This document shows, piece by piece, positions 20,681-29,581 of a DNA stretch of 64,000 nt. The stretch lies in contig NZ_JPRF03000032.1 in the NCBI RefSeq assembly GCF_001188955.3, forward strand, positions 62,001-126,000, written 5' to 3'. The DNA comes from Kitasatospora aureofaciens (GTDB lineage Bacteria > Actinomycetota > Actinomycetes > Streptomycetales > Streptomycetaceae). The notes below the pieces were generated by a model. The model was given only the letters and a program-made list of their open reading frames with translations, was not told the DNA's origin and did no database searches. The first letter of the stretch is position 1. Each line of letters starts with the position of its first letter. Position numbers and translations under genes: made by a program.

Positions 20681-21607
20681 TCAGTCCGTGGTGAGGACGA
20701 CCTTGCCCTGGACGGTACCGGAGGCGACCAGCTCGTGGGCCCGGCCGGCCTCGGCGAGCGGGAACACCGCGGCGACGTGCGGGCGGATCCGGCCCTCGTC
20801 GACCAGGGCGGCGATCGCCTCCAGGCCGGCGTAGTCGGGTTCCACCGAGACGCCCGCGAAGCGCCGCCCGGCGGTCTCGATCTCGGCGGCCAGCTCCTGG
20901 TTCCAGTGCTCCATGATGCTGACCAGGGTGCCGCCCGGCTTGAGCACCTCGAGGGCGCGGGTGCCCTCGGAGGAGGAGTCGAAGACGACGTCGACGTCCT
21001 GGACCGCCTCGGTGTAGTCGGTGGTCCGGTAGTCGAGCACCTCGTCGGCGCCGATCTCCTTGAGGAAGGTGTGCTTGGGCTCGCTGGCGAGGGCGATCAC
21101 GTACGCGCCGCGGGCCTTGGCGATCTGCACCGCGAGGTGGCCGACGCCGCCGGCCGCACGGTGGACCAGCACCCGGTCGCCCTCGCCGACCTTCGCCAGG
21201 TCCACCAGGCCCTGCCAGGCGGTCAGCGCGGCCAGCGGCAGCGCGGCGGCCTCGGTGTGGTCCAGCGAAGCGGGCTTGCGGGCCAGTTGGCGGGACGGCG
21301 CGGCCACGTACTCGGCGTAGGCGCCGGCCGCGCGGGGGAAGAACGGCATCCCGTACACCTCCTCGCCCACCCGGTAGCGGGCGCCCGGGCCGGCCTCCTC
21401 GACCACCCCGGAGACGTCCCAGCCCACCGTGAACGGAGGCTCGCCCAGCAGCGGGAACGCCCCCGCCCGCACCGCCACGTCCACCGGGTTCACCCCGGCG
21501 GCCTTCACCCGCACCAGCACCTCGCCGCTCAACGGCTTCGGGCGCTCCACCTCGGCCACCTTCATGACCTCGGGGCCGCCGAACTCCTGCTGCACGATCG
21601 CGCGCAT
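20681..21607 (-). CDS. NADP-dependent quinone oxidoreductase-like (MDR) protein
   Basis: A 308-residue zinc-free medium-chain reductase of the quinone oxidoreductase group. It starts MRAIVQQEFGGPEVM, has the VRVKAAGVNPVDVAVRAG block, and a Rossmann segment VLVHRAAGGVGHLAVQIAKARGA at about 147-169. It lacks structural-zinc cysteines. ATG 21607 gives the usual family N terminus; further upstream the frame continues without homology. Minus-strand TACTGT (plus 21667-21672) with TTCATC 17 bases upstream is a possible promoter. It is followed by the AraC gene as an apparent two-gene operon. Confidence 0.9.
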   Translation of the reverse strand: MRAIVQQEFGGPEVMKVAEVERPKPLSGEVLVRVKAAGVNPVDVAVRAGAFPLLGEPPFTVGWDVSGVVEEAGPGARYRVGEEVYGMPFFPRAAGAYAEYVAAPSRQLARKPASLDHTEAAALPLAALTAWQGLVDLAKVGEGDRVLVHRAAGGVGHLAVQIAKARGAYVIALASEPKHTFLKEIGADEVLDYRTTDYTEAVQDVDVVFDSSSEGTRALEVLKPGGTLVSIMEHWNQELAAEIETAGRRFAGVSVEPDYAGLEAIAALVDEGRIRPHVAAVFPLAEAGRAHELVASGTVQGKVVLTTD

Positions 21608-21744
21608 CGAACTCTCCCTCATCCGGTTCAACACCGGCCCCCGTGGGGCCGTTCTCGACGTGCTCAACAGTAGGGAGGCCGGAAGAGCGGATGAATATCC
21701 TTCAGTCTCGGCTGGATGTTCGATCGTCTCGTGGGGAGAGTGGT

Positions 21745-22305
21745 TCAGGCCGAGTAGCGGACGAGGCGGTCGGTAACGAGCTCGAAGTCGAAGGGGGCCG
21801 GGACCGGCACGCGGTCGCCGAACTTGCCGTGCCACTGCTGGTGGTAGCCGCCAGCGGAGGGCTCGGAGTAGAGCGTGATGTCGCCCTCGCGCGGGTCGAT
21901 CAGGAGATAGAGCGGGATGCCCATCAGTGGGTAGTCGCGCACCTTGCCGACCAGGTCGTTCTCCGGGTTCGACGGCGAGACGATCTCGACCGCGATGAGC
22001 GCTTGTTCGGCCGGGATCTGGTTGCCGCTCGATTCCAGGGGGATGTAAGTGAGGTCGGGGTTGCGCAGCTTTCCCACGTTGGGGGAGGCGAGGTCGGAGT
22101 TCTCGCTCGGCATCATGTCGGACGGGCGGTGTGCGTCGAACTGCTCGCGGATCTGCAGGAGGTTGCGCTGAGGGATCGCGGACGGTCCGGCCATCATGAT
22201 GATCTCGTCGCCGGAGATCTCGAGCTTCCATCCGGCCGGGGGCGTCAGGCTCTGCGCGTACTCGAGCAGTTGGGCGTGGCGGTCGGGAATCTGGAACTCG
22301 CTCAT
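21745..22305 (-). CDS. Uma2-family putative endonuclease-fold protein
   Basis: A full-length 186-residue Uma2 protein: ISGDEIIMMAGPSAIP near the N terminus, NPDLTYIPLE, the acidic core AVEIVSPSNPEND and the closing PLYLLIDPREGDITLY. These fit the PD-(D/E)XK-like core. Function is unestablished; such genes occur in many scattered copies in Streptomyces. Codon use (more AT in third positions, such as CAG/CTC mixed with AAT, GAT) looks slightly looser than neighbours. The terminator of the upstream nucleotidase gene lies between them, so it is probably transcribed alone. Confidence 0.85.
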   Translation of the reverse strand: MSEFQIPDRHAQLLEYAQSLTPPAGWKLEISGDEIIMMAGPSAIPQRNLLQIREQFDAHRPSDMMPSENSDLASPNVGKLRNPDLTYIPLESSGNQIPAEQALIAVEIVSPSNPENDLVGKVRDYPLMGIPLYLLIDPREGDITLYSEPSAGGYHQQWHGKFGDRVPVPAPFDFELVTDRLVRYSA

Positions 22306-22330
22306 GGCTCCATTCTTCCACCGGGAGAGG

Positions 22331-22368
22331 CACGAAGGCCGTCCGCGCGGGGGCGGACGGCCTTCGTG
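22331..22368 (-). terminator. Terminator after the 5'-nucleotidase gene
   Basis: A perfect 16-bp inverted repeat (CACGAAGGCCGTCCGC and its complement) around a six-base loop, 11 bases past the minus-strand stop at 22380. Confidence 0.9.
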
Positions 22369-22379
22369 GAAAGCTGCGA

Positions 22380-24215
22380 CTAGAACACCGGCTGGCCGGC
22401 GCGGACGAGGCGCCAGGAGTCGGTGAAGAAGTCGGCGGGGTCGATGACGCCCTTGGCCTTGACCCAGGCGATCATGGTGTTGCGGATCTCGTCGGAGTTC
22501 GACCAGACCGCCTTGGCGGTGGCGACGTGCGGGAAGTTGCCGCCGCCGTTGGCGCGGTAGTTGTTGACTGCGAGGACGAACTGGGCGTTCGGGTCGATCG
22601 GCTTGCCCTGGAAGCTGAGGTTGACGATCCGGCTGCCCTTGGGCTGGGCGATGTCGATGTCGTAGCTCAGGCCGTAGAGCGAGTCGTAGTTGTAGTCCGG
22701 GGTGTCCTCGGCGTTGGTCAGGGTGTCCTTGTTGACCGGGGCGCCCGCGGCGAGCTGGTTGTAGTACTTAGCCGAGAACTCCAGGTAGTCCTTGAGCTGG
22801 GCGCCCGTCAGGATGCGGGCCTCCAGGGTGTTCTCGTAGATGTACAGGCCGGCCGCGTCGCGCAGCTTGACCTGGCCGGACGGGATCAGCGCGGTGCGGT
22901 TGAACGGGGCGGCCTGGGCCAGGACCGGGAGGTTGGCGTACTGCCCGCCCGCCAGCGCGGCCTTGACGGCGTCGGCCTGGACCTTGCCGATCAGGTCGAT
23001 GATCGGGGTGGCCTTGAACCGGGCGTCGGCGATGGACAGCTCGATCTTGCTGGTGCCGATGTTCTGGTTGACGTACGCCACGACCTTCTTGTGCTGGCCG
23101 AGGATGGCGTTGCTGATCTCCGGGTTCTCCGGCACGGTGTTGGAGTTCAGCACCCGGGAGGAGACCGAGGCGACCTTCCAGTGGCCGTCGGCGAACTCGA
23201 CCTCGAAGTCGAAGCAGCTCAGGCGCTGGCCCCAGCACAGCGGCTCGGAGAGCACGACCGTCTTGCCGGTCTTCTTGTTGACGATGAGGCGCTGGGCGAC
23301 CTCCTTGTGGGTGTGGCCCACCAGTACCGCGTCGATGTCCGGGACGGTCGCGGCCATCTCGCCGGAGGCGTCCTCGGGCCAGGGGAGCTGGTCGCCGTAG
23401 GTGGTGGCCTCGTCGATGCCGGAGTGGGCGGAGACCACGATGACGTCCGCGCCGGCGGCCTTCATCCGGGGCACGTACTTGGCGGCGGTTTCCACGATGC
23501 CCGGGAAGACCATCTTGCCGGCGACGTTGGCCTTGTCCCAGATCGCGATGCCCGGGTTGGTGAGGCCGAGGATGCCGACCTTGATCGGGGTGTCCTCGTC
23601 CAGCCACACCTCCTTGATCACGTACGGCTTGAAGGCGGGCTTCTCGTTCTTCGCGTGCAGCGCGTTGGCGCCCAGCAGCGGGAACTCCAGCTGGTCCTCG
23701 AAGGCCTTCACGGTGGGGATGCCGTAGTTGAACTCGTGGTTGCCGAGCGCGGCGGCGTCGTAGCCCATGAGGTTCATGGCGACGGCCATCGGGTGGTCCG
23801 GCACGTTGTCGCCGTCGGTGGCGATCGGCTCGATCCGGGCGTAGTAGTAGGTCAGCTGGGTGCCCTGGATGATGTCGCCCGAGTCGATCAGCAGGCAGCG
23901 GTCCCAGCCCTTGTCCTCGCGGACCTGGTTGGCCAGGGTGGAGATCTTGGCGAGGCCGACCGCGTTGTGGGCCTTGTCGACGTACTCGGCGTCGGTGAAG
24001 TAGTCCCAGTTGAGCACCCGGCCGTGGAGGTCGGTGGTGCCCATGACGGTGAAGGCCTGGCGGCGCGGCTTGCGCTTGTTGCCCTTGGCGGCCGCCGTGT
24101 CCGGCTCGGCGGCCGCGGCGGCGGGGGCGGCGGCGACGACGGCTCCGCCGGTCAGGGCGGCGCCGGCGGCGGTGGCGGCGGACCGGGTGACGAAGTCACG
24201 GCGGTTCAGGGGCAT
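22380..24215 (-). CDS. TAT-exported bifunctional metallophosphatase/5'-nucleotidase
   Basis: A secreted or cell-wall enzyme that would hydrolyse nucleotides or cyclic nucleotides for phosphate and nucleoside salvage. 611 residues. The twin-arginine signal is NRRDFVTRSAATAAGAAL followed by an Ala-rich stretch with a likely AAA cleavage. The metallophosphatase domain shows TTDLHGRVL, LLIDSGDIIQGTQ, ALGNHEFNYG and VVSAHSGID plus VLVGHTHKE (metal-binding His and Asp). The 5'-nucleotidase C-terminal substrate domain covers about 380-590. It lacks a sortase anchor. It is transcribed alone and ends at a strong terminator. Confidence 0.93.
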   Translation of the reverse strand: MPLNRRDFVTRSAATAAGAALTGGAVVAAAPAAAAAEPDTAAAKGNKRKPRRQAFTVMGTTDLHGRVLNWDYFTDAEYVDKAHNAVGLAKISTLANQVREDKGWDRCLLIDSGDIIQGTQLTYYYARIEPIATDGDNVPDHPMAVAMNLMGYDAAALGNHEFNYGIPTVKAFEDQLEFPLLGANALHAKNEKPAFKPYVIKEVWLDEDTPIKVGILGLTNPGIAIWDKANVAGKMVFPGIVETAAKYVPRMKAAGADVIVVSAHSGIDEATTYGDQLPWPEDASGEMAATVPDIDAVLVGHTHKEVAQRLIVNKKTGKTVVLSEPLCWGQRLSCFDFEVEFADGHWKVASVSSRVLNSNTVPENPEISNAILGQHKKVVAYVNQNIGTSKIELSIADARFKATPIIDLIGKVQADAVKAALAGGQYANLPVLAQAAPFNRTALIPSGQVKLRDAAGLYIYENTLEARILTGAQLKDYLEFSAKYYNQLAAGAPVNKDTLTNAEDTPDYNYDSLYGLSYDIDIAQPKGSRIVNLSFQGKPIDPNAQFVLAVNNYRANGGGNFPHVATAKAVWSNSDEIRNTMIAWVKAKGVIDPADFFTDSWRLVRAGQPVF

Positions 24216-24482
24216 GGACGACTCTCCCGAGTGGGAACGACGGCCGATGGGCCGTCAACTTGTGGACGTACGAAGTGCGTGGCGCGTCCGCTACTGCGGT
24301 GACGCGCGTAGAGGGACGCGCGTAGAAGTGTGCCGTGCGGGCCGGGCCGCTGGATAGCCCCCGGACGTTTCCAACAGGTGAGATCTTGGCGACTCGTTCG
24401 TGACCGGCATGGGCGGGGGAGGAGGTGGTACGGACCGGGACGGTCGGCTTCCGGCCGGTCGGGCGCCTTTCCGGAAAGCTGC

Positions 24483-25037
24483 TCAGCCGAGCTCGGCCGC
24501 CAGCTGCTTCACCTCCCGGCCCAGCTCCGCCGCAGGGTCCGGCGTGTCCGGGCCCGCCCACGGCAGCCAGGTCCGGGCCCGCAGATAGCCGTCCACCGCC
24601 ACCGGCAGCCGGTGCCGGACGATCCGGTCGGCCGCCGGACCGGGCCCGGTCTCGCGCAGCGCCGCCAGCAGCGCGTCCACCCCGGCCGAGGCGGGCAGCG
24701 GGACGGTGTCCAGGTAGACGGTGAGCGCCTCCAGTTCGGGGTCGGGCGGGGGCTCGGCCGTCTCGCGTGGCGCTGACACAGACACAGACACAGACACAGA
24801 CACAGGCGCAGGCGTCGGGGCCGGCGGCGGTGCGGGCTGCGGGGGCGTGGGCTTCGGGCCGGGCGTCAGCAGCGCCCCGGCCCCGTACAACCCCGCCACC
24901 ACCCCCGGCCACCATGCCCCGCCAAGCCCGGCGAAGTGCAGCCCCAGCCCGAGGGCGCCACCCCCGCAGCCGACCAGGTTCCTGGTCGACTCCAGGTACC
25001 GCAGCGCCCTCCGGCCGTACCCGTCACTGGTAGCCAC
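24483..25037 (-). CDS. Hypothetical membrane protein with Val-Ser repeat
   Basis: A 184-residue protein, unknown family. It has a short basic N terminus, two hydrophobic segments (about 22-38 and 42-57, Gly-rich), a Pro-rich linker (58-78), the dipeptide repeat VS five times (79-88), and a C-terminal region (about 98-184) of mostly helical character ending in REVKQLAAEL. The GTG start overlaps the end of the VWA gene by 14 bases, so it is the third gene of that operon and probably acts with it. Confidence 0.65.
   Translation of the reverse strand: MATSDGYGRRALRYLESTRNLVGCGGGALGLGLHFAGLGGAWWPGVVAGLYGAGALLTPGPKPTPPQPAPPPAPTPAPVSVSVSVSVSAPRETAEPPPDPELEALTVYLDTVPLPASAGVDALLAALRETGPGPAADRIVRHRLPVAVDGYLRARTWLPWAGPDTPDPAAELGREVKQLAAELG
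24775..24804 (-). repeat. Hexanucleotide microsatellite, five perfect units
   Basis: Five exact GACACA units on the plus strand (GTGTCT on the coding strand) encode the Val-Ser repeat of the gene at 24483-25037. The TCT serine codons are rare in this DNA, which suggests recent slippage rather than selected coding. Six-base units keep the frame. Confidence 0.9.
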
Positions 25038-26679
25038 GGATCTCCTCGAACACCCCGTCCAGCGAACCGCCGCCGTCGAACAGCTTGCCGCCGCTCACGT
25101 CCGCGATCCCCTGCAACTGGCCCACCGCCGCCTCACCGAACTTGATCGGGAACACCGGGATCGCCTTCTCGGCGGGCGACAGCGCATCGTGGAAGCTCCT
25201 GAAGTCGCCGTCCGTGGCACCCTCGTTGCTCTCCCCGTCCGTCATCAGCACGATCGAGGTGAAACGGTCGTCGTTCGCCGCCTTCTGCTGGCCCTCGATC
25301 ACCCGGTACGCCTGCTCCAGCGAGTCGTACAGCGCCGTACCGCCCTCGGCCCGCAGCGACTGGACGTCGGCGTTGATCGACGCCAGCTCCGCCTCCGGAC
25401 CGGGCGTCCCGCCGGAGGGCGGCACCACGTGGGTCTTCGTCCACTTCACCTGCGAGGCGAAGGAGATCAGCGTCACCTCCTCGCGGTCCCGGAACCGCCG
25501 CACCCCGCGGGTGTCGTCCGTGCCCGTCAGCCGGCCCAGCGCCGTCTTCAGAGAGCTCAGCCGCGCACCCTCCATCGAACCCGAGGTGTCCAGCACGTAC
25601 ACCGTCCTCGACGGGCGGCGCAGCTCGTTCTGGTACGAGCCCAGCAGGCCGTCCGCCACCGCCCGCGTCCCCGGGAACGGCAGCTCGCGGCGGCGGTCGG
25701 TCGGCAGCCCCGCCGCCGGGGCCGCGCCCGCCGTCACCGGGCGGCGCAGCGTCAGCTCCGAGATGCGCTGTTGCACGTCCTGCTTCAACAGGTAGGCGGC
25801 CAGCCGCTGGAAGGACTCCCGCTCGCCCGGCCCCGAGGAGGACAGCAGCGACAGCGGGTAGTCCGCCGAGACCACGCCGTCCACCGGGCGCACCACCGTC
25901 AGCCGCTGCTCCGGCGGCAGGGTCCTGTTCATCGACAGCAGCACCGACTCGTAGTTCACCAGCGCCCCCACCCTGCCCGGCTCGGCCCGGGTGTACGCCT
26001 GCGCCAGCCAGCCCGAGGAACCGGAGGTGAGCTTCTGGCCGGTGAAGAACTGCTTCAGCTGCGGCGTCGCCTTCTGCACGTCCGCCTCGCTCAGCGCCGC
26101 CCCCGCGCCCGAGAACGCCGAGGCCACCGCCACCAGGGTGGAGAAACCGGAGTTGGAACGCGACGGGTCGGACATCCCGTACGACAGCTTCCCCGCGGCG
26201 GCCGCGTCGCCGATCTGCGCCCAGGTGACCTTCGAGCCGTCGCCCCAGCCGAGGTCGGCGAGCACCGAGGAGCGCACCCCGACCGCCACCGGGGAGACCA
26301 TCACCGGGGTCTCCGACAGCACCTTGGACCTGCCGGTCGGATCCAGGCGCAGATACTGGTTGGACGGGAACCAGACCGCGTCGTACTTGCCGTCCGCCCG
26401 GCCCGAGGACACCGTGTCCGCGCCGTCCAGCGTGCCGGTGAAGGCCAGCTGCACCGTCACCCCGGTCGCCTTGCGGGCATCGTCCAGGACCGGCTGGAGG
26501 TCCTGGAGCTCACTGCCGGCCAGGACGCGCAGCACCCCGGGGCGCGCGGTCTCCGCGAGCGAGCCGGTCGGGTTCGGCTGCGGTGCCGGGGCGGGGGAGG
26601 AGGTGCAGGCGGTCGCCGCGGCGAGCACCGCCGCCAGCGCGGCGATCAGCCAACTGCGGCTCTTGATCGGGTGGTTCAC
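25024..26679 (-). CDS. Lipoprotein with solute-binding domain and von Willebrand A domain
   Basis: A 551-residue exported protein of unknown role. A signal peptide ends in a lipobox-like ATAC (Cys25). Residues about 45-335 resemble an extracellular solute-binding fold (GVLRVLAGSELQDLQPVLDD near the start). Residues about 345-545 are a VWA domain with a complete MIDAS start DTSGSM in TVYVLDTSGSMEG, the conserved Thr region in GTALYDSLEQAY, and VLMTDGESNEG. The GTG start overlaps the stop of the upstream binding-protein gene (GTGA). No ABC permease or ATPase is nearby, so transport in the usual sense is doubtful. Confidence 0.88.
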   Translation of the reverse strand: MNHPIKSRSWLIAALAAVLAAATACTSSPAPAPQPNPTGSLAETARPGVLRVLAGSELQDLQPVLDDARKATGVTVQLAFTGTLDGADTVSSGRADGKYDAVWFPSNQYLRLDPTGRSKVLSETPVMVSPVAVGVRSSVLADLGWGDGSKVTWAQIGDAAAAGKLSYGMSDPSRSNSGFSTLVAVASAFSGAGAALSEADVQKATPQLKQFFTGQKLTSGSSGWLAQAYTRAEPGRVGALVNYESVLLSMNRTLPPEQRLTVVRPVDGVVSADYPLSLLSSSGPGERESFQRLAAYLLKQDVQQRISELTLRRPVTAGAAPAAGLPTDRRRELPFPGTRAVADGLLGSYQNELRRPSRTVYVLDTSGSMEGARLSSLKTALGRLTGTDDTRGVRRFRDREEVTLISFASQVKWTKTHVVPPSGGTPGPEAELASINADVQSLRAEGGTALYDSLEQAYRVIEGQQKAANDDRFTSIVLMTDGESNEGATDGDFRSFHDALSPAEKAIPVFPIKFGEAAVGQLQGIADVSGGKLFDGGGSLDGVFEEIRGYQ

Positions 26680-27773
26680 TTCGGGCTCCCCTTGGCCGCC
26701 GCGGTCAGTTTGAGCAGGTTGTCCAGGGACGGCACGGGCGACTGCTTCACCCTCGCCGCGTTCAGGTCCTGGGCGAAGGCCGGCTGCCTGCTGCCCTTCA
26801 CCAGTTCGGCGAAGGCGCCCGGACGCGCCTGCGGGCGGAAGCCGAACCGGGCCTCCAGGGTGCGCAGCGCGTCGTCGTCCTGGAGCAGGGCGGCCAGCTT
26901 CCTGCCGTTCTCCGTGCGGGCGATGATGGTGTGGTCGGAGTAGACCGTGGTGTCCGGGTACATCACCACCGTGTCGCCGGCCGACTGGCCCTGGGCCGTC
27001 AGCGAGGCGACCTGGGACTCGTACCCGAACAACAACGGATTGCCGACCCCCGCCTGGAAGTCCCGGAACGGCTCGTCGCTGCTGCTCTTCTGGCCGCCCT
27101 GCATCGCCGTCGCCTGGTGCAGCACCGGCCGGGCGGCCTCCACCCCCGCGTCGTCGGACACCACCTGGTGGTTGTTGAGGACGTACGACAGCAGCGCGAC
27201 GTACAGCGCGCCGGAGGACGAACTCTCCGGATCGGTGGTGGTGACGTAGATCGGCCCGGCCAGATCACCGTGGCCCTCCGCGTTCGTCAGATCCTGCCAC
27301 CTGCGGTTCGCCCTGAGGACGTTGACGTACTCGTCCATCCTGAACGTCCAGACGCCCGAATCGGCGTCCTGCGCCGCCAGCTTGTTGTCCTTGAGGACCT
27401 GCGCGACCGGCGCGTGCGCCACCACCACCAGCGGTGAGTAGAACGGCACCAACGGCGAGTCCTGCTGCCCCCAGTTGCGCTGGATCTCGCGGGCCGGTGC
27501 GGTGCTCGCGGGGAACGCGAAGTCCAGCCCGGAGTTGCTCTTCGCCTGCTCGCTCATCGTCCAGGAACCGGTCGAGTCGGAGTGGACCTCCAGGCCCTGC
27601 TTCGCCAACTCCGCCTTCACCTCAGGACTTTCGAAGAACGCCCGCTTCTCCGAACCGATCAGCCCGGTGACCGTGACCGTCTTCCGCGGGTCCGGGCCGT
27701 CGTCCGGGACCAGCGCGTACGTCACCCCGCCCAACAGGGCCAGGGCGGCGACCACCCCCAGAGCGCGTCTCAT
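26676..27773 (-). CDS. Membrane-anchored solute-binding-type protein
   Basis: A 365-residue protein with one N-terminal hydrophobic helix (about 6-24, ALGVVAALALLGGVTYALV) and an extracytoplasmic domain resembling bacterial extracellular solute-binding proteins: VTVTGLIGSEKRAFFESPEV at the start, then VPFYSPLVVVAHAPVA and a C-terminal lobe. There is no lipobox, so it is held by an uncleaved anchor or cleaved signal. ATG 27773 was chosen for GGGAGG eight bases upstream; an in-frame start at 27803 has none. It is the first gene of the three-gene operon ending at 24483. A palindrome lies 40 bases upstream. Confidence 0.82.
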   Translation of the reverse strand: MRRALGVVAALALLGGVTYALVPDDGPDPRKTVTVTGLIGSEKRAFFESPEVKAELAKQGLEVHSDSTGSWTMSEQAKSNSGLDFAFPASTAPAREIQRNWGQQDSPLVPFYSPLVVVAHAPVAQVLKDNKLAAQDADSGVWTFRMDEYVNVLRANRRWQDLTNAEGHGDLAGPIYVTTTDPESSSSGALYVALLSYVLNNHQVVSDDAGVEAARPVLHQATAMQGGQKSSSDEPFRDFQAGVGNPLLFGYESQVASLTAQGQSAGDTVVMYPDTTVYSDHTIIARTENGRKLAALLQDDDALRTLEARFGFRPQARPGAFAELVKGSRQPAFAQDLNAARVKQSPVPSLDNLLKLTAAAKGSPK

Positions 27774-27812
27774 TCCGAGCGCCTCCCCCTCGTCGCTCCA
27801 CACCCGGGCGCG

Positions 27813-27828
27813 GTCACCCGGGGGTGAC
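27813..27828 (-). promoter_or_regulatory. Palindrome upstream of the VWA/binding-protein operon
   Basis: GTCACCC-GG-GGGTGAC is a perfect 7-2-7 palindrome 40 bases before ATG 27773. Related GGTGAAC motifs recur at about 27867 and 27876. Operator function is inferred. Confidence 0.4.
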
Positions 27829-28063
27829 GAGCGTCCCGCCGGGCGGGGAGCACGGACGGAAGGGACGGTGAACCGGGGGTGAACACCGTTTCACGGAATC
27901 GCATCGGCCGGGGGCCCCGGGGGCCTCCGCAGGCCGCTTCAGCACGACCGCGGGGAGGGCCCTCGCACAACGGTCCGAGGAAGTGTCAGATTGTTCAACT
28001 CCCCTTACCCCAAAGGTCATCCCGCGGTCCGTACCCACGTCGAGGTTACGCGCCGGTAATGCC

Positions 28064-28069
28064 TACCCT
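28064..28069 (+). promoter_or_regulatory. Candidate -10 of a leaderless pyk message
   Basis: TACCCT ends seven bases before ATG 28077, the distance at which transcription would start on the start codon. No Shine-Dalgarno is visible before that ATG. The rest of 27829-28063 shows no gene and no clear -35. Confidence 0.35.
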
Positions 28070-28076
28070 CAGCAGT

Positions 28077-29507
28077 ATGCGCCGAGCAAAAATCGTCTGC
28101 ACCCTCGGGCCGGCCACCGACTCGTACGACCAGATCAAAACCCTGGTCGACGCCGGTATGGACATCGCCCGACTCAACCTCAGCCACGGCTCGCACGCCG
28201 AACACGAGGAACGCTACCGCCGCGTCCGCAAGGCCGTCGACGAAACCGGCCGCAGCGTCGGCATCCTCGCCGACCTCCAAGGCCCGAAGATCCGGCTCGA
28301 CACCTTCGCCCACGGACCCGTACTCCTCGAACGCGGCGACGAGTTCACCATCTCCACCGACAAGGGCGTCGTGGGGGACAACACCATCTGCGGCACCACC
28401 TACGCCGGCCTCGCCGGCGACGTCGGCCGCGGCGAACGCATCCTCGTCGACGACGGACGGGTGACCCTGGAAGTCGTCGAGGTCGACGGCCCCCGAGTGC
28501 GATGTCTCGTCATCGAAGGCGGACTCGTCTCCGACCACAAGGGCCTCAACCTCCCCGGCGTCGCCGTCTCCGTCCCCGCACTCAGCGACAAGGACGTCGC
28601 CGACCTGCGGTGGGCGCTGCGCACCGGGGCCGACCTGGTCGCGCTCTCCTTCGTCCGCAGCGGGCGCGACATCGAGGACGTGCACCGGGTGATGGACGAG
28701 GAGGGGCGGCGCGTCCCGGTCATCGCCAAGATCGAGAAGCCGCAGGCGGTCGAGAACCTGGACTCCATCGTGGACGCCTTCGACGGCATCATGGTGGCCC
28801 GCGGTGACCTGGGCGTGGAGATGCCCCTCGAACAGGTCCCGCTCGTCCAGAAGCGCGCCATCAAGCTCGCCAAGCGCAATGCCAAGCCGGTCATCGTCGC
28901 GACCCAGATGCTCGACTCGATGATCAACGCCTCCCGGCCGACCCGCGCCGAGGCCTCCGACGTCGCCAACGCGGTGCTCGACGGCACGGACGCGGTCATG
29001 CTCTCCGGGGAGACCTCCGTCGGCAAGTACCCCGTCGAGACGGTCAGGACCATGGGCCGGATCATCGAGGCTGCCGAGAACGACATCCTGGCCGCGGGGC
29101 TGCCTCCGCTGACCACCGGCACCAAGCCGCGGACCCAGGGCGGCGCCGTCGCCCGCGCGGCGGCCGAGATCGGCGACTTCCTCCGCGCCAAGTACCTGGT
29201 CGCCTTCACCCAGTCCGGCGACACCGCCCGCCGCCTCACCCGCTACCGCTCACCCATCCCCGTGCTCGCCTTCACCTACGAACCGGCCGTACGCAGCCAA
29301 CTCGCCCTCACCTGGGGCGTGGAGACCTTCCTCGGCCCGTTCGCCCCGACCACCGACCAGATGGTCGAACAGGTCGACGCTGCCCTGCTCTCCCTCGGCC
29401 GCTGCCAGAAGGGCGACATCGTCATCATCACCGCCGGCTCCCCTCCGGGGTTGGCGGGCTCCACCAACCTCGTCCGCGTCCACCACGTGGGGACCCTGGA
29501 CGCCTGA
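28077..29507 (+). CDS. pyk: Pyruvate kinase
   Basis: Last ATP-yielding step of glycolysis, phosphoenolpyruvate plus ADP to pyruvate. 476 residues, normal bacterial length. It starts MRRAKIVCTLGPATDSYDQ. Active-site segments are ARLNLSHGSHAEHE, LADLQGPKIR, the catalytic signature VIAKIEKPQAVENLD (Lys), and VARGDLGVEMPLEQVP, then VIVATQMLDSMI with TRAEASDVANAVLDGTD; the C-terminal allosteric domain begins near 360. An in-frame ATG at 28059 would add six residues, but family alignment favours 28077. A strong terminator follows. Confidence 0.97.
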   Translation: MRRAKIVCTLGPATDSYDQIKTLVDAGMDIARLNLSHGSHAEHEERYRRVRKAVDETGRSVGILADLQGPKIRLDTFAHGPVLLERGDEFTISTDKGVVGDNTICGTTYAGLAGDVGRGERILVDDGRVTLEVVEVDGPRVRCLVIEGGLVSDHKGLNLPGVAVSVPALSDKDVADLRWALRTGADLVALSFVRSGRDIEDVHRVMDEEGRRVPVIAKIEKPQAVENLDSIVDAFDGIMVARGDLGVEMPLEQVPLVQKRAIKLAKRNAKPVIVATQMLDSMINASRPTRAEASDVANAVLDGTDAVMLSGETSVGKYPVETVRTMGRIIEAAENDILAAGLPPLTTGTKPRTQGGAVARAAAEIGDFLRAKYLVAFTQSGDTARRLTRYRSPIPVLAFTYEPAVRSQLALTWGVETFLGPFAPTTDQMVEQVDAALLSLGRCQKGDIVIITAGSPPGLAGSTNLVRVHHVGTLDA

Positions 29508-29520
29508 GGGGCGTTTCCTC

Positions 29521-29552
29521 GGGCGGCATCCCTCGTGCGAGGGATGCCGCCC
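29521..29552 (+). terminator. Terminator after pyk
   Basis: A perfect 15-bp inverted repeat, GGGCGGCATCCCTCG and its complement, with a two-base TG loop, 13 bases after the stop. Confidence 0.85.
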
Positions 29553-29581
29553 GTGCGCTGGGTCGGGTAAGGACCGGAGAG

